Shown here: positions 1 to 11,493 of the stretch, piece after piece
How positions within the stretch are numbered: the stretch's first letter is position 1
How the letters are laid out: each line of letters starts with the position of its first letter
Assembly (NCBI RefSeq): GCF_905475395.1
Contig: NC_058338.1
Span: 95,775,435 to 95,839,434, forward strand
DNA: 64,000 nt
Origin: Chrysoperla carnea
Taxonomy: Eukaryota > Arthropoda > Insecta > Neuroptera > Chrysopidae
Direction of reading: 5' to 3'
Notes under the pieces: generated by a model
Database searches by the model: none
What the model was told of the DNA's origin: nothing
What the model saw: the letters and a program-made list of their open reading frames with translations, nothing else
Program-made: the position numbers and the translations under genes

Positions 1-550
1 AAAGTTTATTATTTAAACATGTAGGCACGAGTTTTATGTGTGAATAATACTTGTTGTCGTTTAACAACATACTGATGCTGATAAACAAATCAAAATTTGA
101 CCGCTAGGTGACCGAAATATGGATAAAATAAGTGAGGCGCTGCGATCAATACGTAGTATCAATAAAAGCGGGCTGTTGTGCGCTAATTTCAAATCATATA
201 TCAATTTGTACATTATGCTAACAACAACAGCTAACTTCACAGATACTACTTCTTGATGACAGCGCGGCTGGTGGCTTAAAAATGAACTATAAATTCTACA
301 AATTTTTAGGGACAGGTACGCTAATGCTTTAGTACATAGCGATCTTTCTCCTGTTCTATAACCTTCATGAATAACATAAAATTTAAATGTTATACGTTAG
401 CAATTCGTAACCTATAATTTATGCAAATTTCAAGAGCTGTTTTTCACCTGATTTAAATATTTTTTACTTCAATATAGTGTTGGTTTGACGTAAATTAGGT
501 ATGTATTAAAAATTAAGCAGAATTACGGTTCAAATGTAAAAAATTAGGAA
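1..550. other. No gene; holds a module shared with the 37.6-43.8 kb inverted-repeat element
   Basis: I see no credible coding region here. Positions about 128-370 match, with modest divergence, the stretch 37,903-38,130 and its inverted copy 43,300-43,530. The shared landmarks are GTGAGGCGCTGCGA, GCGGGCTGTTGTGCG, CAGATACTACTTCTTGAT and GCTTTAGTACATAGCGATC. This is therefore an older copy, or a fragment, of the repeat that forms part of the long arms there. The rest is AT-rich with no recognisable signal. Confidence 0.7.
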
Positions 551-2575
551 TGTTGCTAATCAGCAACATTGTGTAAATTTTCGTAGTATTTATTTGTTTT
601 ATTTGTTCGTCTTTGTATTTGTAGAATGTCAAGCAAAAATATTCTAACAGATAAAGATATCGAAGATATTTTGAATAATCTTTCGGATAGCGAAGATGGG
701 CTAGATTTGTCGGGCACAGATAGTGTTAATGATCCAACGTTTGACCCAAATATTGAATACCCGGATTTGTTAGTGGATGACAAATTTTTAGATGAAATAG
801 ATGAAAATCATGAAAATTCTGGAAACGCAACTGTTGTTGAATTAAATGATTCAACTAATACTAATATTCCCAAAATAGCAAGAAACACGAATAAACAGGT
901 AAAATCTACCTTATTATGGAAGAATAGGACAGTGCAATTGAATGAAGAACAACTATCGTTCAAAGGAAATAAATCGCTTCCATCGGATATAATGGACATA
1001 GATATACCTTACAATTTCTTTTCGTATTTATTTACGGACGAACTAATAACAAATATAATGACTGAAAGTAATTTATATGCTATACAAAAAGATCCTGAAA
1101 AACCAACGAAAATGGCAAATACCGATGTAAGAAAGTTTATTGGGGTTATTATTTATATGTCTTTAGTAAAAATGCCCAATGTCAGATCTTATTGGTCTCA
1201 AGATCTTGCATTTGCTCCAATTCAAAATGCAATGCCACTAAATTTATTTGAAAAAATTTGCCGGACTCTACATTTTAATAACAACAGTAAACATATACCC
1301 CGTGGAGCTGAAGGCCACGATAGGCTACATAAAATAAGACCCCTCATAGACACCTTGAATATGAGATTTGGCTTAGTTACTAAAGTTAGGCACTATCTCA
1401 AGCAGTATATGCCTATGGAGCCCCATAAGTGGGGGTTTAAACTCTTTGTTTTAACTGGTGTTTCGGGATTTGCCTATAAATATGAAATTTATTCTGGCCA
1501 AGAAAACCTTAAAACACGACCTGAAAATGAACCAAACTTAGGAGCGGCTGCGAATATCGTCATTCGATTATCGCGAGAAATACCCAAAAATATGAACTAT
1601 AGACTTTATTTCGATAATTACTATACTACACTACCTCTTATGAGCTATTTAGCTAGACAGGGTATCTATTCTCTGGGTACGGTTCGCAAAAACAGAATTC
1701 CTAATAATAAATTGCCTGATGAAAAAATTTTCAAAAAGCTAGAACGGGGTGCAAGTGTGGAATATGTTACCTCATTTGACGGTGTCGAAGTTTCATCTCT
1801 TGCGTGGAAGGATAATAAGTGTGTGAATCTCCTTTCGACTTTTGCTGGGACAAATCCAACCAGCAAGGTTAAACGTTATGATCGAAATATAAAAAAGACC
1901 ATTGAAGTAGACTGTCCGTATGTCGTTCCAGAGTATAACCGCCATATGGGGGGGCGTAGACTTAATGGATAGCTTACTTGGGAGATATTCCATTCATTTA
2001 AAAAGTAGAAAATGGTATCTCAGAATATTCTACCATTTGGTTGACCTTACAATTGTTAATTCATGGCTGTTGTATAAGAGAGTTATGCATGAAAAAGGAA
2101 GAGAATCGGATATAATATCCCAATCTAAATTTCGGATGGACTTAGCCTATTGCTTATGTAAAATTGGATCTACTTCTGGTACTAAACGCAGAAGACCGAG
2201 CTCCAGCCTAGAAAGAGAAATTAAGGCAAAGAAGCACAGAGGCCCTACTCAACATGTTCCACCAAAGGATGTAAGGGTGGATCAGATAGGCCATTGGCCT
2301 GTCTTTACAGAAAAAAGAACACGTTGTAAATTTCCAAGATGCACTGTAGTGAAATGCGATAAATGTGGTGTAGGCTTATGCTTAAATAAACATAGTAATT
2401 GTTTCAAGAACTTTCATATGTAAATGTTGCTGATTAGCAACAAACCCTTAATGGAGAGAAAGGGTGTTTTAATTTTTTTCCCGATTTTTTTTTCTATTTT
2501 TCGCATAAACTATATAACATTTCCTACTAGTTTTCATTTTTTAATTACATTTAAAAAAAATCATGCATTTAAGGG
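551..2575 (+). mobile_element. piggyBac-type DNA transposon, decayed
   Basis: The transposase reading frame is flanked by an inverted pair of 18-mers, TGTTGCTAATCAGCAACA at 551-568 and its reverse complement at 2425-2442. Each is also a hairpin with 7-bp arms. The right end is probably at 2575, where CATTTAAGGG runs into TTAA at 2576-2579, as expected for a piggyBac end ending in GGG beside its TTAA target. No matching CCC end next to TTAA was found on the left, so the left terminus is lost or too diverged. The left boundary given is only the inner hairpin. Confidence 0.75.
626..2423 (+). pseudogene. piggyBac transposase (PGBD-like), frameshifted
   Basis: An RNase H-fold transposase that cuts at TTAA sites. 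The first frame (626-1972) has an acidic N-terminus, the DDE_Tnp_1_7 core and the LYFDNYYTT block with the second catalytic Asp. The frame then breaks in a run of seven G near 1948-1954 where six are expected. The next frame continues with MGGVDLMD, which holds the third Asp, and a C-terminal cysteine-rich zinc domain (CKFPRC..CDKCGVGLC). Two further defects stand out. The block VLTGVSGF has Gly where T. ni piggyBac has its first Asp, a variant I believe also occurs in PGBD3-like relatives. The normally conserved DEQ stretch just before KVRHYLKQYMP is missing, apparently by an in-frame deletion. The single G could be an assembly error, but the missing block argues for a dead copy. The uninterrupted product would be about 600 aa, normal for the family. 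Confidence 0.85.
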
Positions 2576-2618
2576 TTAAGAACATCATAGGAATACGTAC
2601 AAGAATATATAATACATA

Positions 2619-2754
2619 TAAATTTTTAGGGGCCTTCAGAGAACTGAAAATCTGAACGTCCAGTTTTGTGAAATAAAATAAAATCTCTGATTTCCCATAA
2701 GGATCAATGTTAAAATATCTTTTTTTCAGTTCTCTGAAGGCCCCTAAAAATTTA
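2619..2754. mobile_element. Small MITE with 32-bp perfect inverted ends
   Basis: The ends are perfect inverted repeats of at least 32 bp. The left one begins TAAATTTTTAGGGGCCTTCA at 2619 and the right one is its complement ending at 2754. The 136-bp unit has no coding capacity. The A/T ends would suit a TA-targeting Tc1/mariner-type MITE, but the family is not assigned. About 130 bp of unremarkable AT-rich DNA follows. Confidence 0.75.
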
Positions 2755-3405
2755 ACTGATAAATTATGATATAATAATGGACAACTATGTCAAGTTTCAT
2801 TAAATTCTGAATGCAAAGTCTATTACCGATAGAACTACCTTAAAAAAATTATGAAAATATTTTAGCTGTGTAAAATATTTCCATCCTGATCGACTCGTGG
2901 GCGGTTTATCGTACCGGTCAGGCTTGAGTATCGTAATGATTTTGGAGGCTAGGCCAGAGATAGTATAATACTATTTATTGGTAGGGACGCCCATGCTGGA
3001 AAACTCGGGGACTCCTCCACGTTGTAAAGATGCTGGCTGGTACCAGGGTCACATAAAACTTGCGGCCTGTGAAGACCAAAGATCAGCAAATCTTTACAAG
3101 ACCGCTATATGAAATGTGGGAGAGGTATGGGGAGGCAGTAGACTGGAAGCTGTCTCAAGGGACTTGATCCCGAGCAGACCGACGTCGAGAGCCTGGATTC
3201 CAGCCGAGCGTGCCGACCATCGTGCAATCTTAGAGCTCATCTGCAATCTTAGAGCTCATCTATCAAGTGAGCAACCCAACTTTTCCCACGGTAGACTGGA
3301 GGGTGGGTAGGGTTGGGGAAGCTGTTGGAGGCTCGAGACAGGTACTGGTTATCCTTAATCAGAACTCTGTGGCTCTCCTTAAGGAAAAACGAGGGGAAAT
3401 CTATT

Positions 3406-3624
3406 ATGGCTTCGGCCAAACTATCCTTAGCATCCTACGACAAGGATGGTAAGGAAGCTGAAAAGAAAGCCGCCGAAGAAAAACCTCAAGACGCGAGTGG
3501 CCTCTCATCCCCTGAAGGAGAGAGTTCCACTCAAAAGACGTTGGAGCTTTTCTCTAAAATAGTGGAAAGTGGAGATGAATTGTTCTCATCTGGGGACGAA
3601 AACCTCGATTCAAGTAATCAGTAA
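3406..3624 (+). pseudogene. LINE ORF1 remnant
   Basis: A 72-codon open stretch from an ATG at 3406, rich in Lys, Glu and Ser (KEAEKKAAEEKPQD, then SSPEGESSTQKTLELF). It ends 24 bp before the ORF2 start. Charged, low-complexity N-terminal parts are usual in LINE ORF1 products, which bind the element RNA. No zinc knuckles are left, so it is a fragment. The call rests on position just upstream of ORF2, not on a domain. Confidence 0.45.
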
Positions 3625-3648
3625 TCGGGGTACTTGATCGAAAAAAGG

Positions 3649-5393
3649 ATGAGAGTGGTTCAAATTAATCTCCACCACTCGAAAGCAGCTTCGGCTGCAC
3701 TTCTCCGCCTTCATCAAAAGCAGGAGCTTCCCAACGCTCACCATTCGACGTAGGAAGCACGGATACCAACGAACGACGTGAGTTACTGTTTGAATATATA
3801 CTAAGTAACAATCTATACATTTTCAATAAGGGAAAACATCCAACCTTTATTACATCAATGCGGCGGCAAGTTCTGAACATCACTTTAGTCAACGAACGGG
3901 CTGTCAGTATGATTGAGGCTTGAAAAGTCTCAAGCGAACACTCTTTTTCGGACCACCGATATATAGAGTTCTCAATAGACGTACCAAAACCCAAAGTTAA
4001 TACTTATACTAACAGACGTAAGACAGACTGGGAAATTCACGTCGATACGTTTTAATTTATAAAATTTACTTCTAGTAAGGGTTCCGGTCCCTCCCACCTC
4101 AAAAGAAGAGCTAGACCAATTAGTGGAAATCCTCACTACGGCATGCAATGAAGCTACTAGAGCATCATATCCAACAAGGATAACCAAGGGGAAATCAATA
4201 CCTCCATGGTGATCTCCCGGAATTGCTAAGGAAAAATTGCCGACGTTTATTCAATCAGGCCAAAAGAAAAAATCAATGGAACGCCTATAAGGCCAGTTTG
4301 AATAATTTCAAAAAAGCATTAAGGCTCGCAAAAAGGACCTCTTGGGCAAACTTCTGCGAGCAAATAGAGGCAACCTCGGAGGTAAGCCGACTAAGAAAAA
4401 TTCTCTCTTCAAATCCAGTGGCTCCACGTTATCTGGAAGACCAATGGACGGAATTGAGCCTGGGCACTCTGGAGCTTTTGGTTAATAACCATTTCCCTGA
4501 CCAATAGCAGCGGGAATATGATGGCTTAGAGGCTACAGCTAATTCGTATAACTGCGCCCAAGCGCTGATCGATAAAGAAATGATTAAATGGGCTATCTCT
4601 GAGTTTGAGCCATACAAATCGCCAGGATTAGATGGCATCATCCCAGCAGAAATGCAAGCGATCTCTAATAGAATGACTCCATGGCTGGAAGTCATATACA
4701 AGGACAGCATAGACTTGACTCACATTCCCAAAAAATGGAGACAGGTCAAAGTCGCTTTTATACCCAAAGGGGAGCGTGCCTCAAAGTACGCCCAAGGACT
4801 TTCGACTCGATCATACATCGACATAAAGGGAAAGGTACACCTCAAGGTGGTGTACTTTCACCCCTTTTATGGAACTTTGCGCTAAATGAGCTTTTCCTTA
4901 AACTGGAAGGCTCAGGATGCAAGATAATTGCGTACACGGACGATGTAGCGATAGCAGCATCAAGGAAATTTCATGATACCTTGTCAAACATGATACAATT
5001 TGCACTAAAAGTTCTAGCACACTGGTGCTCCAAATCTGGTCTTGGGATGAACCTTGACAAAACAGAGTTGGTACTCTTTACAAGGAAATACAAAATTCCC
5101 TCCTTTATCCTACCAAAGGAAAGGGGGTAAACCTAAAATTATCGAGAAAAGCCAAATATCTAGGTATCATCCTAGACAAAAAGTTGTTATGGGGACCCAA
5201 CGTCCTGGAAAGGTCCCGAAAGGCAACTGTAATACTATATACCTTCAAAAAAGCCATGGGGAAATATTGGGGCTTAAACTCGAAAATGGCTCATTGGTTA
5301 TACATTAGACCCATACTATTCTATGGGTCGCTAGTATGGTGGACAGCACTAGAAAAGGGAATTCACCAAAATGTATTAGGTATAGTTCAACGG
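3649..5393 (+). pseudogene. LINE ORF2 (endonuclease-reverse transcriptase), broken
   Basis: The ORF2 start at 3649 reads MRVVQINLHHSKAA, the classic opening of the apurinic-like endonuclease in R1/LOA-type LINEs. Most of the endonuclease is gone; only its end survives near 3900-4000 (SDHRYIEFSID). The linker (4223-4507) and reverse transcriptase (4580-5380) follow in several frames, with stops and shifts. Recognisable RT blocks are SPGLDGIIPAEMQ, GKGTPQGGVLSPLLWN, and AYTDDVAI where YADD is usual; then CSKSGLGMNLDKTELVLFTR and YLGIILDKKLLW. The RT stretch missing before the PQGG block indicates an internal deletion near 4790-4830. It cannot encode an active enzyme. Confidence 0.8.
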
Positions 5394-5621
5394 CCCTTTT
5401 CCGTCAAAACTGGTGTAAAACTAGGCTGTTTGCTTTCTCCCCTCCTATTCCTAATAGTGCTTGACAAAGTGATGCGAAAGGTCAATGAAAACAGACGCAG
5501 AGGTATCAGTGGAAGATGACTGAACGACTAGAAGATATATTGATTATGCTGATGATTTTGGCATTATTTCACATAATATAAATGACATTAAAGGCAAAAT
5601 AAACGACCTAGTCGAAGAAGG
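5394..5621 (+). mobile_element. RTE-like LINE, left piece (reverse transcriptase core)
   Basis: Starts abruptly at 5394 inside the older LINE, so it is 5'-truncated, as usual for LINE insertions. It encodes VKLGCLLSPLLFLIVLDKVM, a stop at 5518-5520, and then YADDFGIISHNINDIKGKINDLVEEG, which holds the YADD catalytic box. It is cut at 5621 by a gypsy element and continues from 9898. Written motifs are split across the stop and are not a single intact frame. Confidence 0.75.
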
Positions 5622-5881
5622 TGTGGCTACACATAGCGAACAAACCCATTAGTTGTAGCTACGAGTATGTCCCAAAACATATTATCAGATGGCATACATG
5701 CGACTCAATGATCATATATACGGACCACGACAGTTAGTGAAGTGACCAGCCATACTTAACATTACCTCTATTTTGTAGTTTACTTAAGTCATATTTAACA
5801 CATGTATTTCAAATAATAATAAAACATATTTGCAGTAATAAATATTTAAAGTGTAGTTAATTTCATTAACGCAACCCCACA
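5622..5881 (+). repeat. Left LTR of the gypsy fossil
   Basis: A 260-bp repeat that starts TGTGGCTACACATAGCG and ends CGCAACCCCACA. It contains AATAAA-type signals near 5818 and 5839. It matches 9636-9893 along its whole length. Confidence 0.92.
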
Positions 5882-6363
5882 TTATTGGTGACCCCGACGT
5901 GATCGGTGACCGCGATATAAAAAAACGTGTTCGTGTTAAAAACAAGTGTGTAAAAAAAATTAATTAATCGCATCGTTGTTGCATAGTTAACAAAAAAATA
6001 CGCCTAAATAAACGTTGCAGCATAAAAAAAACCAAAAAGACAAAGTGAATAGTGCACTTATTATAGTGTAAAATATTTTACCACAACGGGTAAAAATAAA
6101 TACCGCCAAAAACAGTTTAGTGACGCGGGGTGCGGACATATCGAGCATCGCACACACAAGTTCACTCAGTGTCTGTTATATCTTACATCGTACACCATAC
6201 ACAAGCTATATAACATATACACTTACTCTACAAGCTATACAAACATTCAAGTACACAATGTCGCAAAATTAAAATATTACAGTGCGTTTAAAAAAAAAAA
6301 AAAAAAAAAACTTTTATTAATTTATATATATATATTTTTTTTTTCATCAATCATTTTCTCTTT

Positions 6364-9300
6364 TTTTCTCAACGATGCCAAACAACGCTGTACCCGCACA
6401 ACCGGAACAACAAACAACAATTTGAAGAGCTAGCATTCGTATTCCACCATTTGGGCTGCGGATCCTTCTATGTGGTTCGCGCAATTTGAAGCTCAATTTG
6501 CACTAAGCAACATAAATCAGGATAGCACGAAATATAGCTACGTAATAGCAAATCTGGAACCACGTTATGCCATGGAAATCAGAGACTTGATTGCGAATCC
6601 ACCTACTACTGAACGATATGCTAAAGTGAAACAAGAATTAATTGAACGTTTAAGCGCTTCTCAAGAAGAAAAAACAAGACTTTTATTGGAACACGAAGTT
6701 ATAGGGGATCGTAAGCCATCTCAATTTTTAAGGCATTTAAAAATTTTAGCCGGTGAGGCTGTACCTTCAACTTTAATTCGGTCTTTCTGGTTAAGTCGTT
6801 TACCTCCAACAATTCGAGCTATCTTAGCTACTCAGACAGACTCGGACTTAGAAACGATAGCCAAAATGGCAAACGCCGTGCAAGACGCCACATCAATTCC
6901 GCAAGTTTCCGCGGTCACTAATGAAAGTCATTTAGAAGAACTAATTAATAAAATGACCAAGAAATTGAAACAAGAAGTAGCAGCGTTAACCCGTAGTAGA
7001 AATTCAAGTGACCATCACCGCCGTGGTGGTAAGCCCAATCGAACAAGATAGAACCAAACAAGGTGTTTGTTTTTACCACTCGCGTTTCGGTGAAGGAGCC
7101 AAAAGGTGTACGAAACCATGTACATTTTCAAAAAACCCAGAGGGCAGTCACTGAATGCGGCAGGTGACCCTTGTCCTACCTCGCGCCGCATATTCATTAC
7201 AGATCGCATAAGCAAAGTTCAATTTCTGATCGACACAGGTGCGGACCTATGTGTTTTCCCTCGTAATCTGACAAACTTTACACAATCGAATTTTCACAAA
7301 ATTGGATTTAGTAAGAGCTTACAATCAAATACCAATTGAACACAAAGATGTACCAAAAACAGCTATTACAACGCCTTTCGAATTGCATGAATATATTTTT
7401 ATGTCTTATGGTTTGCGCAACGCTGCGCAAACGATTTCAACGATTTATGTATTAAATCCTACGTGGATTAGACTTTTGTTACGCGTACATAGACGATGTG
7501 TTAATTGCATCAAAAGACGAAACCGAACATCTAGCACATTTAGCAACGGTCTTCATGAATACGGAATTGTAATAAACGTAACAAAATGGGTTTTCGGTAC
7601 AAACAGCGTAGAATTCTTAGGATACAATGTATCAGACTGTGGTACCTCGCCTCTAACATCCAAAATTGAAGCTATAAAAAAGTACATTTTGCCTAAAACA
7701 GCAAAACTACTAAGACAGTTTTTGGGTATGATAAATTTCTATAGAAGGTTCATACCGCAAGCAGCACTCCTACAAGCTCCTCTAAATGAGCTACTAAAAG
7801 GAAATATTAAAGGCAACGCACCAGTCCCTTGGGCGCAGGAGACAAAATTAGCTTTCTAAAAGTGCAAAGAAGACTTGTCTCGAACAACCTTGCTAGCACA
7901 TCCACTACCGAGAGCACGCTAGACGTTATCTGTGATGCATCCGACCATACAGCAGATGCGGCACTGCAACAGCAAGTCGGAGAAAATTGGCAACAGCTAG
8001 CCTTTTTTTCAAAAAAATATTCTCCAGCGCAAACAAAATATAGTTCTTATGACAGAGAACTGTTAGCCATCTACTTAGCTATTAAACATTTTCACCACAT
8101 GATAGAGGGTAGAAGTTTCGTGATCTATACGGATCACAAACTAATAACTTACGCCTTCCAACAGAAATTAGATAAGTGTTCACCCAGACAGTTCAGGCAC
8201 CTGGACTTCATAAGTCAATTTTCGACGGACATACGACACGTTTCCGGTAAAGAAAACGTTGTAGCAGATGCGTTATCCCGTATTGAGGCATTAGAAAAAT
8301 CAATAGATTATGAAGCCTTAGCACGTTCTCCAATTAATGACGAAGAGCTACAGAAATTTCGAACCAAATCTGGACTCATAATTCAAGTCCAGATGCCTGA
8401 AACCGGAATATCTGCATACTGTGACATTTCCACAAATCGCGCTCGCCCGTTCATTACTCAACCGTTCAGAAAAATCGTTTTCAATTGCATACATCAATTA
8501 TAGCATCCTGGTATTCGAAACACCATTTTACTGGTAACGCAAAAATTCGTGTGGCCGTCTATTAAGAAAGGCTGTAGGCAATGGGCTCGTGCATGTATAG
8601 AATGCCAGAGATCGAAAATCTCGAGGCATGTTTCAGCTCCAGTAGGTAAATTCACACTACCATCTGCAAGATTGGAACATATCCATATGGATTTAATTGG
8701 ACCCTTACCATCGTCACGTGGATACAAATATCTTTTAACATGCGTAGATAGATTTACCCGATGGCCGGAAGTAATTCCGCTGGACAACATTGAAACCGTA
8801 ACAGTCGCTGAAACATTTCTAGCAAATTGGATCGCTCGTTTTGGTATACCGTTACGTATAACCACGGACCGCGGCCGTCAATTCGAATCAATTTTATTCT
8901 ATGAACTAAATAAACTCTTGGGAACGACTCATTTAAAAACTACAGCTTACCATCCGTCAGCCAATGGACTAGTCGAAAGACTTCATCGACAATTAAAAGC
9001 TGCACTTAAGTGTCATGCTAACGAGCACTGGGTAGAAGCATTACCCTTCGTTTTACTAGGTATACGAACTGCATGGAGGAACGATCTAAAATACACCACT
9101 GCAGAACTAGTATATGGGGAACCCTTATAAATACCAGGAGAATTTGTCACCCCATGTAACAACAAAATTTGTACATCCGATTTCAAACCTCAAAAACCAA
9201 ATAAAAGAATTATATCCCAAATGTGGATCTCAACACGATACGCAACGGAAAATTTTCGTTTTCAAACAGCTGGCTACATCAACTCATGTGATGGTCCGAA

Positions 9301-9620
9301 TCGATACACCAAAGGCATCGCTACAGCAGCCGTATGAGGGACCATTTGAAGTAAAAAAAAAGGAACGAAAAATTTTTTGTAATTTTCAAAAATAACAAAG
9401 AATATACCGTATCCATAGACAGAATAAAACCAGCGTACATACTATAATTAGAGGACGACTCATCGAAACAAATGGATTTCGACAACGACATACAAGATCC
9501 ACCACCAAAAAATATTTCGCAGCCGACACAAACTCGACAAATCACGCGTTCAGGACGACACGTACGTTTCCCCGAACATTTAAGAGATGATTTTGTGTGA
9601 TTTTCCACTGGCTTTATCAC
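6364..9620 (+). pseudogene. gypsy gag-pol remains
   Basis: Gag-like sequence lies at about 6364-7050 (capsid-type text such as WFAQFEAQFAL and FLRHLKILAGE). An aspartic protease remnant with the LIDTGADLCVFP motif is near 7220-7270. Part of the reverse transcriptase is at about 7300-7855, RNase H at about 7860-8300 (DASDHTADAALQQ, DHKLITYAFQQ) and an integrase core at about 8540-9130 ([35 protein letters not shown]). A C-terminal tail (TRSGRHVRFPEHL) ends near 9600. No envelope gene is seen. It is broken and incomplete, and is reported only as a fossil. Confidence 0.9.
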
Positions 9621-9635
9621 TGGCCAGGAGGGTGA

Positions 9636-9893
9636 TGTGGCTACACATAGCGAACAAACCCATTAGTTGTAGCTACGAGTAAATCAAAACATATCATCAG
9701 ATGGCATACATGCGACTCAGTGATCATATATACGGACCACTAGAGTTAGTGAAGTGAACAGCCATACTTAACATTACCTCTATTTTGTAGTTTACTTAGG
9801 TCAAATTAAACACACGTTTTTCAAATAATAATAAAACATATTTGCAGTAATAAATATTTAATGTGTTGTTAATTTCATTAACGCAACCCTACA
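9636..9893 (+). repeat. Right LTR of the gypsy fossil
   Basis: A 258-bp direct repeat of the left LTR, followed at once by the AAGG target duplication at 9894-9897. The flanking LINE resumes in register after it. Confidence 0.92.
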
Positions 9894-9897
9894 AAGG

Positions 9898-10542
9898 TAA
9901 CAAGATAAAACTGAAAATCAACTAAGGAAAAAGCAAAGAGTTGAGAATGAACAACGCCAACAACGAAGATCTTATCATTAACAACCAACCTATAGAGCGT
10001 GTACGAAAGTTCCAATACCTCGGAAGTATTGTTTCTGAAAATGGCGGCACTGATGAAGATGTAAAACAAAGAATTCACACTAAATCGAAGACACACTAAA
10101 TCGAAAATATTCGAGACTAATGTTCTTTTGTATGGATGTCAAACCTGGAAAGTGTCGCAAAGCATCACCAGACAACTGCAAGTCTATCAACAGTTGTCTT
10201 AGACACATCCTCAACATTTATTGGCCCAACACGATTTCCAATGAAAACCTGCTGGATACCTGTCACCAAACTACAGTAGGACACATCATCAAGCAACGGA
10301 AATATGGTTGGATTGGTCAGGCGAAACAACAGCATTGCCAAAGAAGCACTTGAGTGGAACCTCCAAGGAAAAAGAAGGGTGGGCCGACCTCGTCCTACCT
10401 GGCGAAGAACCCTGGAGCAAGAAATTACTGAGGCAGGCAAATCCTGGGGAGAAGTCAAGTCCATGGCACAGAATCGAGTTCGTTGGCGAGCATTTGTTGA
10501 GGCCCTACGTCCCCCTCGTAGGCCATAAATATAATATATAAA
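9898..10542 (+). mobile_element. RTE-like LINE, right piece (C-terminal module and tail)
   Basis: Continues the LINE cut at 5621. Fragments read NNQPIERVRKFQYLGSIVSE and VLLYGCQTW, then a C-terminal block around 10,300-10,525 (GKRRVGRPRPTWRRTLEQEI, WGEVKSMAQNRVRWRAFVEA) typical of the ends of RTE/BovB-like ORFs. The frame is broken several times. The short tail CCATAAATATAATATATAAA ends at about 10,542 and is followed by the copy of the target duplication. Confidence 0.75.
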
Positions 10543-10551
10543 GTCAAACGG

Positions 10552-10990
10552 TTAGCATCCATGCTAATCTCGAGATGCCTACGGACAACTCCATCCAAAG
10601 CACTTGAGGTAATTCCGCACTTCCTGCCAACTGACCTCTTTGGAGAGAAACGCGCAGCAGGTGCAGCTCTTAGGCTTAATTTGGTCTCACCCTGGACTGA
10701 GACTCATTATGGTCATGTACGGATATTACGAAGGTACTTACTTCCAAGATCCGTTGACAACGTTTTACCTTCTCCTAACTTCGGGAACAGGTTCTCAGTA
10801 AAGATCCCCTCCAGACAGGATTGGGATGAGAACCTGGTCAAGCCAAAGGGCATCGTTTTTTACACTGACGGATCTAAGTTAGAGAAGAAGGTGAGTTGTG
10901 GGATCTTCTCTAAAGATCTCATCTGCGTCTATCATTTCGGCTGCCGGATCACTGTAGCGTGTATCAAGCGGAAGTGATGGCTATTCATGA
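10552..10990 (+). mobile_element. LOA/R1-like LINE, right piece with RNase H start
   Basis: The outer LINE resumes here. An open frame at 10,561-10,977 reads LRTTPSKALEVIPHFLPTDL, the usual sequence after the reverse transcriptase. It then reads IVFYTDGSKLEKKVSCGIFS, the start of an RNase H domain with the first catalytic Asp (YTDGSK). The RNase H is truncated near 10,990, where copia-like DNA begins. The rest of the element is not found in the window. Confidence 0.75.
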
Positions 10991-11034
10991 GGTATGTTAT
11001 GCTAATTTTATAGTAACTAATGACGCTTGGCAGA

Positions 11035-11310
11035 TCATTAGTAGAAAAATTAAGATGTTCATTTGATGCAGAATTTAAACCTTTAGATTAGACAATAGTG
11101 GAGAATTTTGTAGCAACGATTTGGAAAATTTTTTGTACAAAAATGTTATTATACATCAAAAAACTTCTTATACTCCTCAACAAAATAGCATATCCGAAAG
11201 ATTGATCAAATCATTAATACAAAAAGAAAGATTTTTATTTGATGCAGGTTTTTCAAAAATATTTTGGACAAAGGGTATTAATAAAATTAAATCTTGTTTT
11301 ATTTAAACAA
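11035..11310 (+). mobile_element. copia integrase fragment (fossil)
   Basis: A short stretch with copia-type integrase text: LRLDNSGEFCS, then YTPQQNSISERLIKSLIQKE. It is a broken remnant without LTRs. A shorter, related stretch lies at 17,355-17,485, in the same place relative to the next zinc-finger gene. Confidence 0.75.
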
Positions 11311-11493
11311 TCTAGCCTGTTTTCCTTCCCAAAAAGTTAAGACCGGCGTTGGAAAGAAGTAAATTAAGGCAAAGAATTTGATAAAGTTTTATTTTTTTAG
11401 GTAATAATATATTCAATAATAATAAATTCCAAAATAAAATGAAAGATAACTTAAAAAAAGCTTTTCTTCATTATTAATTAGTACAGGTTTCGT

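Larger units (their letters stand above)
2885..5393 (+). mobile_element. Non-LTR retrotransposon, LOA/R1-like, left piece
   Basis: The GC-richer leader from about 2885 is followed by an ORF1 remnant and an ORF2 with endonuclease, reverse transcriptase and, further right, RNase H. An RNase H after the reverse transcriptase, and the wording of its tail (TPSKALE, WTETHYGHVRILRRY), point to the LOA or I group; clade assignment is by motif memory only. The element is cut at 5393 by an RTE-like LINE and resumes at 10,552. The duplicated target is GTTCAACGG (5385-5393) on the left and GTCAAACGG (10,543-10,551) on the right. Confidence 0.7.
5622..9893 (+). mobile_element. Ty3/gypsy LTR retrotransposon fossil
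   Basis: A 4.27-kb element with two LTRs (5622-5881 and 9636-9893), TGTGG/..CCACA-type ends and a 4-bp target duplication AAGG at 5618-5621 and 9894-9897. A primer-binding-site-like GGTGACCCCGACG lies just inside the left LTR, and a purine-rich tract (GGAGGGTGA) just before the right one. Gag, protease, reverse transcriptase, RNase H and integrase appear in the order usual for gypsy. The LTRs differ at roughly 6-7 percent of sites by eye, so the insertion is not recent. It is broken, with several breaks and an internal loss. It lies inside an RTE-like LINE. Confidence 0.92.

Noticed and set aside
1666-1993. Antisense frames across the piggyBac gene
   Set aside because: Shadows of the transposase reading frame with no domains.
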